This document shows positions 6,184-12,262 of a stretch of DNA of 23,546 nucleotides, piece by piece. This DNA is from a virus. The position numbers were made by a program, and so were the translations under genes. The notes under the pieces are model-generated. The model worked only from the letters and a program-made list of their open reading frames with translations. It was not told the DNA's origin and did no database searches. How positions within the stretch are numbered: the stretch's first letter is position 1; each line of letters begins with the position of its first letter. The stretch is taken from positions 1 to 23,546 of IMG/VR virus record IMGVR_UViG_3300035698_009595, one strand, 5' to 3'.

Positions 6184-6668
6184 AAGAAATATGGAAAGAT
6201 ATTGCGGGGTTCCCCAACTACCAAGTTTCTAATCTTGGGAGGATCTATAGTAGTAAAAGTAATATCTTTTTGCGACAGAGTCCCACTAATGGGGGGTATC
6301 TAAAAGTTTGTATTTACAATGAGGATAAAGTTAAAGACAGCTATGTACATCGACTTGTATGCCTAGCTTTTTTAATTAACCCTAAAAATAAACCTACTGT
6401 TAATCATATAAATTCTATAAGGGATGACAATAGGCTTACTAATCTTGAGTGGAATAGTTACAGCGAGAACCAAAAACACGCCTTTAGAGTAGGTCTACAG
6501 AACTCACAGGGAGAAAATCATAGTAGATCAAAACTGACAGAGAAAGATGTTTTATTTATTAGGAACAGTAAAAATATAGCTACGAAAGATTTAGCTGAAA
6601 GGTTCAACGTAGTTGAACACACTATACGTAGCGTAAGAGCAAGAAGAAGCTGGAAACATTTAAAATAA
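6180..6668 (+). CDS. HNH homing endonuclease (NUMOD4-HNH-HTH)
   Basis: A 162-aa freestanding homing endonuclease. Residues 4-25 are a NUMOD4 module (WKDIAGFPNYQVSNLGRIY). The HNH core follows, with H57 in YVHRLV, N75-H76 in TVNHINS and N88-L89-E90 in TNLEW. The C-terminus (about 115-160) is a DNA-binding helix-turn-helix of the intron-endonuclease repeat type. Such enzymes nick or cut phage DNA lacking the gene and spread by recombination. Its ATG overlaps the helicase stop as ATGA, so it is expressed within the replication operon; the next gene follows after nine bases with its own ribosome site. All catalytic residues appear present. Confidence 0.92.
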   Translation: MKEIWKDIAGFPNYQVSNLGRIYSSKSNIFLRQSPTNGGYLKVCIYNEDKVKDSYVHRLVCLAFLINPKNKPTVNHINSIRDDNRLTNLEWNSYSENQKHAFRVGLQNSQGENHSRSKLTEKDVLFIRNSKNIATKDLAERFNVVEHTIRSVRARRSWKHLK

Positions 6669-6677
6669 GGAGAAAAC

Positions 6678-7136
6678 ATGGCAACGATTGATAGAAAGAA
6701 TGTAACAGTTGATTTTTTACGTGGACAGATTGATAAAGCTGCAGACTTACGTTTGCAACATGACGAGCTGAAGAAGCGGACAAGTGCAGTATGGAGTGAG
6801 TACGTAACAATCGCTGACGATGTTATGGCTACCATGATGGCTCTTGACTTAAAGAAAATGGACGGTAAAAAATCTGGAAAAGTTTTTTACTGGACTGAAG
6901 GACAAAAAGTAAAAGTTCCTAAAAGTATTCAGGAGTTTGCATTTTTAAATGAACAACTTACTGAGCAAGGTTTGTCTGGCTATCTAACTATTAACTATCA
7001 AAAAGCTAATAGTCTCGCCAAGGAAATACTTGAAGAACAGGGAGACTTAGACACCCCTGAAAAGAAACAAACATTTTTAGAGAAGTTTGGGTTTGAAGTA
7101 GACACAGTAAACTCATACGGAATGAGAAAAGGTTAA
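6678..7136 (+). CDS. hypothetical protein, 152 aa (replication operon)
   Basis: Strong ribosome site (AAGGAG) before the ATG at 6678. The N-terminal half is helical and charged with a likely coiled coil (residues about 12-40). The middle is Lys-rich (KKMDGKKSGKVFYWTEGQKV) and the C-terminal half mixed alpha/beta. Size, helical N-terminus and location beside a putative ssDNA-binding protein and a helicase resemble Gam-like or other DNA-end-binding recombination accessories, but no diagnostic motif is seen. It is best kept as an unknown DNA-metabolism protein. Confidence 0.82.
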   Translation: MATIDRKNVTVDFLRGQIDKAADLRLQHDELKKRTSAVWSEYVTIADDVMATMMALDLKKMDGKKSGKVFYWTEGQKVKVPKSIQEFAFLNEQLTEQGLSGYLTINYQKANSLAKEILEEQGDLDTPEKKQTFLEKFGFEVDTVNSYGMRKG

Positions 7137-7141
7137 ACAAG

Positions 7142-7159
7142 TGGAGCAATTTTGCTCCA
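7142..7159 (+). terminator. intergenic RNA hairpin without U-tract
   Basis: TGGAGCAA (7142-7149) is followed, after two bases, by TTGCTCCA (7152-7159), giving a stem of seven or eight pairs in the 47-base gap before the next gene. No T-run follows, so it is a weak terminator at best. It could be an RNA-processing or stability element between two genes needed in different amounts. Confidence 0.4.
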
Positions 7160-7183
7160 GCAATCCTATAGGAGGATTTGAAT

Positions 7184-7903
7184 ATGAATGATTTAACGCA
7201 GGTAAATGGTAACGCAGTAAGTACAGTAACAAGTAAAGAAGACTTGATGGCACAATTTAACAGGGGAGTAGCTACTTCTCAGTTAACACCAACACTTATT
7301 CTTTTAACTCAAGCTCTTTCTTCTGCAGTAGAAGAAGGCAAGGTAACTGCAGGTTGTTTCATTAAACATGAAAACGCAGAGATTGTAGCAGAAAGAGAGA
7401 CACCTTTTGAGTTCATTCCAGTAGCACGTTCTACTTACTATGATAAAAAAGAAGGTCAATCTTGGCTAGGGAAAGAATATGTTATGGAGTTTGATAACAG
7501 AGAGTACGATAAAAACGGGCAGTATAGCTATGATAAATGTAGTGATTTTGTTTTATTTACAGTGGACCAAATTAAAAACAATGTACGTGTTCCATGTACG
7601 TTTGCATTTAAATCAGCTAACGAGAAGAGTTGCCAACCAATGCTTAAAACACTTGATAGCTTGTCTATGGGTGATTGGCATACAAAGGTTTTCTCTATGG
7701 CTAGTATTCCGAAGAAGAACAAAGCAGGAAAAGCATATTACTCATGTAGAGTAGAATATGTAAGAGATGCAACAAAAGAAGAGTTAGCTTTTATGGCTCC
7801 ACTAGCAGCGTCTATTGTACCTGCGATTGGTGAGCAACAAGTTAATGGTGTTCTAGCTGTAAAAGAAGAGGCTTCTGTTACAGATCAACTAAGGAAATTC
7901 TAA
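7184..7903 (+). CDS. putative phage single-stranded DNA-binding protein
   Basis: 239 aa starting at the ATG at 7184, eight bases after an excellent AGGAGG; an in-frame TTG at 7178 is less likely. The chain is beta-rich in the middle (about residues 60-190), with a Trp/aromatic-containing core, and ends in Ala-rich residues and TDQLRKF. The strong ribosome site suggests abundant synthesis. The gene order helicase, this protein, exonuclease, polymerase is where phages place their ssDNA-binding protein. However, the acidic C-terminal tip usual for SSBs is absent. The function is an inference from size, expression signal and neighbours; it could instead be another replication accessory. Its stop overlaps the exonuclease start as TAATG. 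Confidence 0.8.
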   Translation: MNDLTQVNGNAVSTVTSKEDLMAQFNRGVATSQLTPTLILLTQALSSAVEEGKVTAGCFIKHENAEIVAERETPFEFIPVARSTYYDKKEGQSWLGKEYVMEFDNREYDKNGQYSYDKCSDFVLFTVDQIKNNVRVPCTFAFKSANEKSCQPMLKTLDSLSMGDWHTKVFSMASIPKKNKAGKAYYSCRVEYVRDATKEELAFMAPLAASIVPAIGEQQVNGVLAVKEEASVTDQLRKF

Positions 7904-8643
7904 TGCTAATCCTCGGAGTTGATATAGAAACAGGTGCTTCTTTTGATAAGGGAGTCAGTGAAAATTTTATTACAGAAATTGGTGCTGCTGTATTTGATAC
8001 CAACTACAACCAGCCTGTAAAAATGTTTTCAACTATAGTAGATGAAGAGGGCTTTGATGTAATTGCTCCCGAAGCAGAAATCTACACAGGTATTCCCCAA
8101 TCTATGCGTGATAAGTACGGAATAGATGGTAAGAGTGCGTGTGAAGGATTGAGAGAAATTACTCTTGGGTGTGATTACTACATGGCTCACAATGGATTGA
8201 AATTTGATATACCAATATTGAAACAATCTTTTGAGCGGTATGGAGTTGAGTGGGTGGATCTAGTTTGTATAGATTCACAACACCACGTTCCTTACCCGGA
8301 CCGCTTTAAAAAAAGTTTGGGCGCACTGGCTAATGCACACTTAACCATGAACCCCTTTCCGCACAGGGCTTTAGCAGATGTACTTACAATGTTCAATATT
8401 ATATTCCCTCCCAAACGTGAGGAATATAATTTGGCAAAGATTGTACAGTACGCAAAAGAGCCGAAGTATTTAGTGAAGGCAGAAACCTCTTACGCTAAGA
8501 GAGAACAAGCCAAGAAAGCTGCATTTTTTTGGGACCCTAAAGAGGGCGAGAAAGGTGCGTGGTTAAAGGAAATGAGCGAACAACAAATTAAAGATCGTGA
8601 AAATTCTCTACCGTTTCGTATGACAATACTTAGGAAAGTATAA
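7903..8643 (+). CDS. DnaQ-like 3'-5' exonuclease (DEDDh)
   Basis: 246 aa with the RNase-H-like exonuclease signature. Exo I is D7-x-E9 in GVDIETG, Exo II is N97 with D102 in HNGLKFD, and Exo III is H154-x4-D159 in PHRALAD, the DEDDh subtype. The C-terminal 70 residues (about 175-246) are a Lys/Glu-rich extension outside the nuclease fold. It removes 3' nucleotides from DNA (or RNA) and could serve proofreading, end processing or host DNA recycling. The polymerase next door has its own exonuclease domain, so this is a second, separate nuclease. The polymerase ATG follows its stop directly. Confidence 0.92.
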   Translation: MLILGVDIETGASFDKGVSENFITEIGAAVFDTNYNQPVKMFSTIVDEEGFDVIAPEAEIYTGIPQSMRDKYGIDGKSACEGLREITLGCDYYMAHNGLKFDIPILKQSFERYGVEWVDLVCIDSQHHVPYPDRFKKSLGALANAHLTMNPFPHRALADVLTMFNIIFPPKREEYNLAKIVQYAKEPKYLVKAETSYAKREQAKKAAFFWDPKEGEKGAWLKEMSEQQIKDRENSLPFRMTILRKV

Positions 8644-10431
8644 ATGCAAATCTTAGTAAACATGGAGTGCCTAGAGGAGGTGGCGTCTCTCCTTTCTCGA
8701 AAGCAATTCCTCTCTGTGGATACTGAGACTACTGGCTTGTCCCCCTATAAAGGGGACAAGCTTTTTTCCATCATGATAGGGGACGGCGAAAACGAATACT
8801 ATTTTAACTTTAATTCGTTAGCTGAGAAAAACAGTTTACTCAAGTATAGCCTCATACCTTTTCTCCTCCCCGGAGCGCATACTCTATTTTTACATAACGC
8901 CAAGTTTGATATGCACTTCTTATACAAAGAAGGTTTAGACCTGAGCGATCCCCGGTTCACTATACATTGCACCCAAGCCATCGGAAGAGTCGTTAAGAAT
9001 GATCTTCTTAATTATTCGCTTGATAGTCTTGCCAAAGAAATCGGGTACGAAAAATCTGATGAAGCTAAGGAATGGTTGATAAAAAATAAAGGGTATGACT
9101 GGATCAAGCGCCCAGGAAAGGCTTCAAGAGAAAAAGATTTCCATTATGAATTAGTACCCTTTGATATTATGTTTAAGTACGGATGCAGGGACGCCGAGAT
9201 TACACACAAACTTGGTATGCACCAACTGAACGAGTTACATGAAATGTCCGTCGGAAATTTTAGCGACGTTAAAGTAATGAATATACTGCACCAGGAACGA
9301 GCACTAACTAAAGTTCTATTTGAGATGGAACGAACCGGGATAAAAGTCGATGAAGAATACACCATACGAGCAAGAGATCATGAGCAGGAAGTTCAGCGAC
9401 GATGTGAAGGAGAGTTTACAAGTATTACAGGAGTACCCTTTAAGGATTCTCGTTCTGTACTTGCCAACGCTTTTGATAAGCTCGGTGAACCTTACCCGAA
9501 AACGGCAAAAGGAAATGCTTCTTTTAAGAATGACGTCCTTGAAAAAATGACCACTCCCCTAGCCAGGGTACTGCAGAGGCAGAGGAAAGCACATAAGAGT
9601 GCGGGCACATACTATAGTAATTTTTTATATATGATGGACGCTGACCATACCATTCACACAAATATAAAACAGGGCGGCACAGGTACGGGGCGTATGAGTT
9701 GTGCAGAACCTAACCTCCAGAACCTTACGAAAAAATATGAAGAAGGAGCAGAGTTTTTTGTGCGTAAATGTTTCGTACCCAGAGAAGGGTACAAGTTCGC
9801 TATGATTGACTACGACCAGATGGAGTACCGCCTGATGCTAGAGTACGCAGAGCAGATGGAGCTTATAGAGCAGGTTATAGGCGGAGTAGATGTACACACT
9901 GCTACGGCGGGGGTAATTGGCAGAAGTAGATCTACTGCAAAAAAAATAAACTTTGGTCTTCTTTACGGAATGGGGGTTAAGAAACTAGGGGAAGACTTAG
10001 GGGAAACTTATAACTCTGCTAAGGATATTAAAGAAGATTACTTTAGTAAGCTGCCTGACGTTGCCAAACTTATTAACGGAATTATATCTACGGCTAGAGT
10101 ACAAGGTAATCTGTTTAACAGAGCAGGGAGGGTCTACAGATTTGAAGATCCAAACTTTGCATACAAAGCACCCAACTATTTAATTCAAGGTCATTGTGCA
10201 GACATAGTGAAGAAAGCAATGATAGATCTACATGAATATTTAAGAGATAAAAAATCTAGAATGATTATGCAGATACATGATGAAATCTTATTTGAAATTC
10301 ATGAAAGTGAAGATAGTATATTGCCAGACTTAAAACGAATAATGGAAGAGGCTTTTCCATATAAACTTTTGCCCCTTACTGCAGGTATTGAAACCAGTGC
10401 GGTTAGTTGGAACGACAAACAGGAGATGTAA
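8644..10431 (+). CDS. family A DNA polymerase with 3'-5' exonuclease domain
   Basis: A 595-aa phage replicative polymerase, somewhat shorter than T7 gp5. The exonuclease domain has D26-x-E28 (SVDTETTG), N85-x3-D89 (NAKFD) and D183 (CRDAE). The palm has motif A IDYDQMEYR with D389, motif B R429-x3-K433-x3-F437-x3-Y441 (RSTAKKINFGLLYG) and motif C HDE (545-547). The TGRMSCAEPNLQN segment (about 348-360) is also conserved. All catalytic residues are present, so it should copy DNA with proofreading. F437 corresponds to E. coli Pol I F762. The early coding sequence contains a terminator-like hairpin. The stop overlaps the next gene as TAATG. Confidence 0.97.
   Translation: MQILVNMECLEEVASLLSRKQFLSVDTETTGLSPYKGDKLFSIMIGDGENEYYFNFNSLAEKNSLLKYSLIPFLLPGAHTLFLHNAKFDMHFLYKEGLDLSDPRFTIHCTQAIGRVVKNDLLNYSLDSLAKEIGYEKSDEAKEWLIKNKGYDWIKRPGKASREKDFHYELVPFDIMFKYGCRDAEITHKLGMHQLNELHEMSVGNFSDVKVMNILHQERALTKVLFEMERTGIKVDEEYTIRARDHEQEVQRRCEGEFTSITGVPFKDSRSVLANAFDKLGEPYPKTAKGNASFKNDVLEKMTTPLARVLQRQRKAHKSAGTYYSNFLYMMDADHTIHTNIKQGGTGTGRMSCAEPNLQNLTKKYEEGAEFFVRKCFVPREGYKFAMIDYDQMEYRLMLEYAEQMELIEQVIGGVDVHTATAGVIGRSRSTAKKINFGLLYGMGVKKLGEDLGETYNSAKDIKEDYFSKLPDVAKLINGIISTARVQGNLFNRAGRVYRFEDPNFAYKAPNYLIQGHCADIVKKAMIDLHEYLRDKKSRMIMQIHDEILFEIHESEDSILPDLKRIMEEAFPYKLLPLTAGIETSAVSWNDKQEM
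8735..8767 (+). terminator. intrinsic-terminator-like hairpin inside the polymerase gene
   Basis: GCTTGTCCCC (8735-8744), a seven-base loop CTATAAA and GGGGACAAGC (8752-8761) form a perfect 10-bp GC-rich stem. Six T (8762-8767) follow directly. This is the full architecture of a rho-independent terminator, in the sense orientation, about 90 bases after the polymerase start. It encodes residues 31-41 (GLSPYKGDKLF). Premature termination here would reduce polymerase mRNA relative to upstream genes unless translating ribosomes disrupt the stem. Confidence 0.7.
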
Positions 10432-10814
10432 TGAGCGAAGTACAATCAATCAATCACAAGGGTGGGTACATTATAGAGAGCACCGGGAGAGTTTACGATC
10501 TCGTTAAGAAGAAGATGCTCGATATAAAAACTGAGACAGAGACAGGGGAACTTTTTGTAAGTATGCGCCCGTACCCTACCGCTTCACACCAGAATAGAAA
10601 GTACATGAGAAATCTTATAGCTAAAAACTTCCTACCAGATAGAGAATTTTTTAGAACCAACGCGAGAGTTGTTTTTAAAGATGGAGACATAAGAAATATT
10701 GATCTGGAGAACCTGGAGATTGTACACACCATAACTTCTTCCAGTGCTAAGCGTCTTAACAAGGCAAGCAAGTCAGACTTCTGGAACATCAACGACTCAG
10801 CTCTGTATAGTTAA
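10431..10814 (+). CDS. HNH-fold protein lacking the catalytic histidines
   Basis: 127 aa from the ATG at 10431, which overlaps the polymerase stop as TAATG; a longer frame from 10407 is disfavoured. The layout follows HNH homing endonucleases: a GRVYDL segment near residue 19, a KYMRNLIAKNFLPD helix (57-70), and VVFKDGDIRNIDLENLEIV (80-98). The last aligns with the NHINS...TNLEW core of the HNH enzyme at 6180. The positions expected to be His are Arg60 and Phe82, so the nuclease is probably inactive or uses different residues. It may have been kept as a DNA-binding or structural factor. The NLE signature is retained. Confidence 0.85.
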   Translation: MSEVQSINHKGGYIIESTGRVYDLVKKKMLDIKTETETGELFVSMRPYPTASHQNRKYMRNLIAKNFLPDREFFRTNARVVFKDGDIRNIDLENLEIVHTITSSSAKRLNKASKSDFWNINDSALYS

Positions 10815-11113
10815 TGGCTAAGAAGCCCGAAACTCTATTCAAAGAAAAAGTTCTAAAGCAACTTAGAGCTTTGCCCTATAGCTGGTGGGAAAAAATACAG
10901 CAGGTAACACTAAGGGGAACCCCGGACCTAATAGGCTGCCTCAATGGGAACTTCATCGCAATAGAATTGAAACGATCTGCTAAGGCGGAGATAGAGTTGT
11001 TGCAAGTAATAAAGTTAGAACGAATCGGGAAAGCGGGGGGTACGGCAATAATTGCCTACCCTGAAAATTGGGAAGTTGTTTACGCACAGTTAGTAAAAAT
11101 GTCCCAGTTGTAG
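10814..11113 (+). CDS. VRR-NUC domain nuclease
   Basis: A 99-aa stand-alone nuclease of the PD-(D/E)XK superfamily. It has RGTPDLIG (D38) and FIAIELK (E51, K53) followed by Q64 and the GG turn at 75-76, the pattern of the VRR-NUC family. Stand-alone phage members cut branched or flapped DNA and may play the part that T7 endonuclease I plays, resolving junctions and degrading host DNA; the specific role is inferred. It starts at TAATG with the HNH-like gene. Its 3' end overlaps the antisense nuclease gene by 34 bases. Confidence 0.9.
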   Translation: MAKKPETLFKEKVLKQLRALPYSWWEKIQQVTLRGTPDLIGCLNGNFIAIELKRSAKAEIELLQVIKLERIGKAGGTAIIAYPENWEVVYAQLVKMSQL

Positions 11114-11481
11114 CGATAGGCGTAGTGCTTATCCTTCTTACTAAAAGGATAAATACGTAGGGATGAGGTAGTTCCAACGTCCTCGAACGGGAAGAAGTAC
11201 CACATATCTAAAGGGTGTAAGTACACCGCAAAAACGTCTACCTGTGCCTTAGTATATTTAGTTTTATTGGAAGCACCTTTAGATGTATTTATACGAAAAG
11301 AATTTGGGTTCTGGCTGTCTACGACAGCGGAAGATTTTACCTGTACACGCAGAAGTTTTTCACCTGTGTCTATAATGAAATCGTAGCTCTCTGCACTATG
11401 CGGAACGGCGATGATAAATCCTTCCTTTTCCGCTAGGTACTGGAAATGCAGCTCTGCTATATCCCCGTTATGTATTGCCAT
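11080..11481 (-). CDS. antisense PD-(D/E)XK endonuclease (PDDEXK_11-like)
   Basis: The only leftward gene inside the rightward block. The ATG at 11481 (MAIHNGD) is preferred over one at 11529, which would overlap the neighbour's start. Its 133 residues follow the group I intron-associated/PDDEXK_11 nuclease pattern. NGDIAE has E10, ESYDFIID has D34, RVQVKSS is the (Q)xK motif at 47-49, and VDVFAVYLHPLDMWYF (81-96) is the usual C-terminal strand pair. Such proteins are often freestanding homing-type nucleases. The reversed orientation and overlap with the nuclease before it suggest insertion of a selfish gene into the operon. No clear ribosome site is visible, and only a weak TATATT box precedes it. 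Confidence 0.88.
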   Translation of the reverse strand: MAIHNGDIAELHFQYLAEKEGFIIAVPHSAESYDFIIDTGEKLLRVQVKSSAVVDSQNPNSFRINTSKGASNKTKYTKAQVDVFAVYLHPLDMWYFFPFEDVGTTSSLRIYPFSKKDKHYAYRYNWDIFTNCA

Positions 11482-11504
11482 ACTAATATTGTGCTTGCTA
11501 ATAT
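11475..11504 (+). promoter_or_regulatory. possible sigma70-like promoter restarting the rightward operon
   Basis: TTGCCA (11475-11480), an 18-base spacer and TAATAT (11499-11504) match five of six and four of six consensus positions. It lies just before the gene at 11528, where the antisense nuclease breaks the operon, so a fresh promoter would make sense. Confidence 0.4.
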
Positions 11505-11527
11505 ACAGAAAAGCAAAGGAGCTAAGC

Positions 11528-11947
11528 ATGATAGAAATTTCAAGACAGTGGCTTAATAACCCAGAGTTTATGGAAACGATTGGTGTAATACGTGACCAAT
11601 TAGATTTTGTATTACCTACCTATAAAACAAATTTTAATAAGATTTTTCATGGCGTAGAGCTAGAGATGCAGAAGGCTACACAGATCGTCCAGATAGGGCT
11701 TTTCAAGCACTGTACGATAGAAGATGGTGTAGTTAAGGAAGACGAACAGGGACCCTTTTTTAAGACGCCTCAAGACTGTACGGACTTTGATGCTTCCTTA
11801 AAAATATATTTTGATAAGACGTTCCAAATCATGGCTGACCCTGTAAGATTAGATACTATAAAGGAAGGGACCATCCCTTTCTCTCAGCGGGACAAAGACG
11901 CTTTAGCGCCAGTTATAGATCATGAGCATAATGAATGGGAAGTATGA
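11528..11947 (+). CDS. hypothetical protein, 139 aa
   Basis: The frame is open from 11411, but the ATG at 11528 has a strong AAAGGAG site six bases before it and marks the start of protein-like sequence (MIEISRQWLNNPEF). The product is soluble and mostly helical with a possible beta hairpin in the middle (about residues 65-80), and ends in HEHNEWEV. No known motif is visible. It is separated from the upstream operon by the antisense nuclease and may be driven by its own promoter. It overlaps the last rightward gene by about 26 bases. Confidence 0.8.
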   Translation: MIEISRQWLNNPEFMETIGVIRDQLDFVLPTYKTNFNKIFHGVELEMQKATQIVQIGLFKHCTIEDGVVKEDEQGPFFKTPQDCTDFDASLKIYFDKTFQIMADPVRLDTIKEGTIPFSQRDKDALAPVIDHEHNEWEV

Positions 11948-12113
11948 ACCAGTTCTATTAGTAAATCCAGATGGTGATTTAGCCGGACACCTTTTAGAAT
12001 TTCTTGAAAGTGTAATGCTTGAAGCATCTTCGGAAGACCCGGAGCTTGATATGGTTTTAGAACATATAAGAAGTGCTAGAGAAATCTATAAAGACTATCA
12101 AGAAAGTTTCTAG
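11922..12113 (+). CDS. hypothetical acidic protein, 63 aa
   Basis: Last rightward gene. It is a small acidic helical protein (LLEFLESVMLEASSEDPELD in the middle) with no recognised domain. Either the ATG at 11922 or the one at 11931 could be used; neither has a strong ribosome site, so translation probably depends on coupling to the gene it overlaps. Its TAG stop at 12111-12113 lies in the CTAG palindrome that also provides the stop of the facing leftward gene. Confidence 0.65.
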   Translation: MSIMNGKYEPVLLVNPDGDLAGHLLEFLESVMLEASSEDPELDMVLEHIRSAREIYKDYQESF

Positions 12114-12262
12114 CCCTTCTTTTTCTTCTCTTTTTTATCTAGTAATTCGTAGACACTTTTCTTAGCGTTCTTAATGATATTAGAAAAAGATTTTTTTGCA
12201 CTTCTGTCCAAGAAACCTTCTCTAGTTTTTTTGATTTTATTTCTGTCGTAGTATCCGCTCAT
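12110..12262 (-). CDS. lysine-rich small protein at end of virion block, 50 aa
   Basis: An ORF of 50 codons from the ATG at 12262, which overlaps the stop of the large ejection protein as ATGA. The product is highly basic (17 Lys), ending in a run of Lys and Gly. Residues 30-40 (IKNAKKSVYEL) resemble the C-terminal end of the preceding 616-aa protein (MKDRSKSVYEA), so the two share a short KSVYE motif. It is the last gene of the leftward virion block and ends on CTAG shared with the opposite operon. The role is unknown; the motif and charge suggest a packaged partner or DNA-binding accessory of the ejection proteins. Confidence 0.7.
   Translation of the reverse strand: MSGYYDRNKIKKTREGFLDRSAKKSFSNIIKNAKKSVYELLDKKEKKKKG

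Noticed and set aside
10440-10457. Short direct repeat of AATC units at the start of the HNH-like gene
   Set aside because: Only three to four copies of four bases within coding sequence; no sign of an iteron array or origin.
11411-11527. N-terminal extension of the gene at 11528
   Set aside because: The extra 39 residues are antisense to the nuclease gene and lack a ribosome site, while AAAGGAG precedes the ATG at 11528.
11865-11880. Small hairpin AAGGGA-CCA-TCCCTT inside the 139-aa gene
   Set aside because: Six-base stem, three-base loop and no T-run; likely chance in coding sequence.
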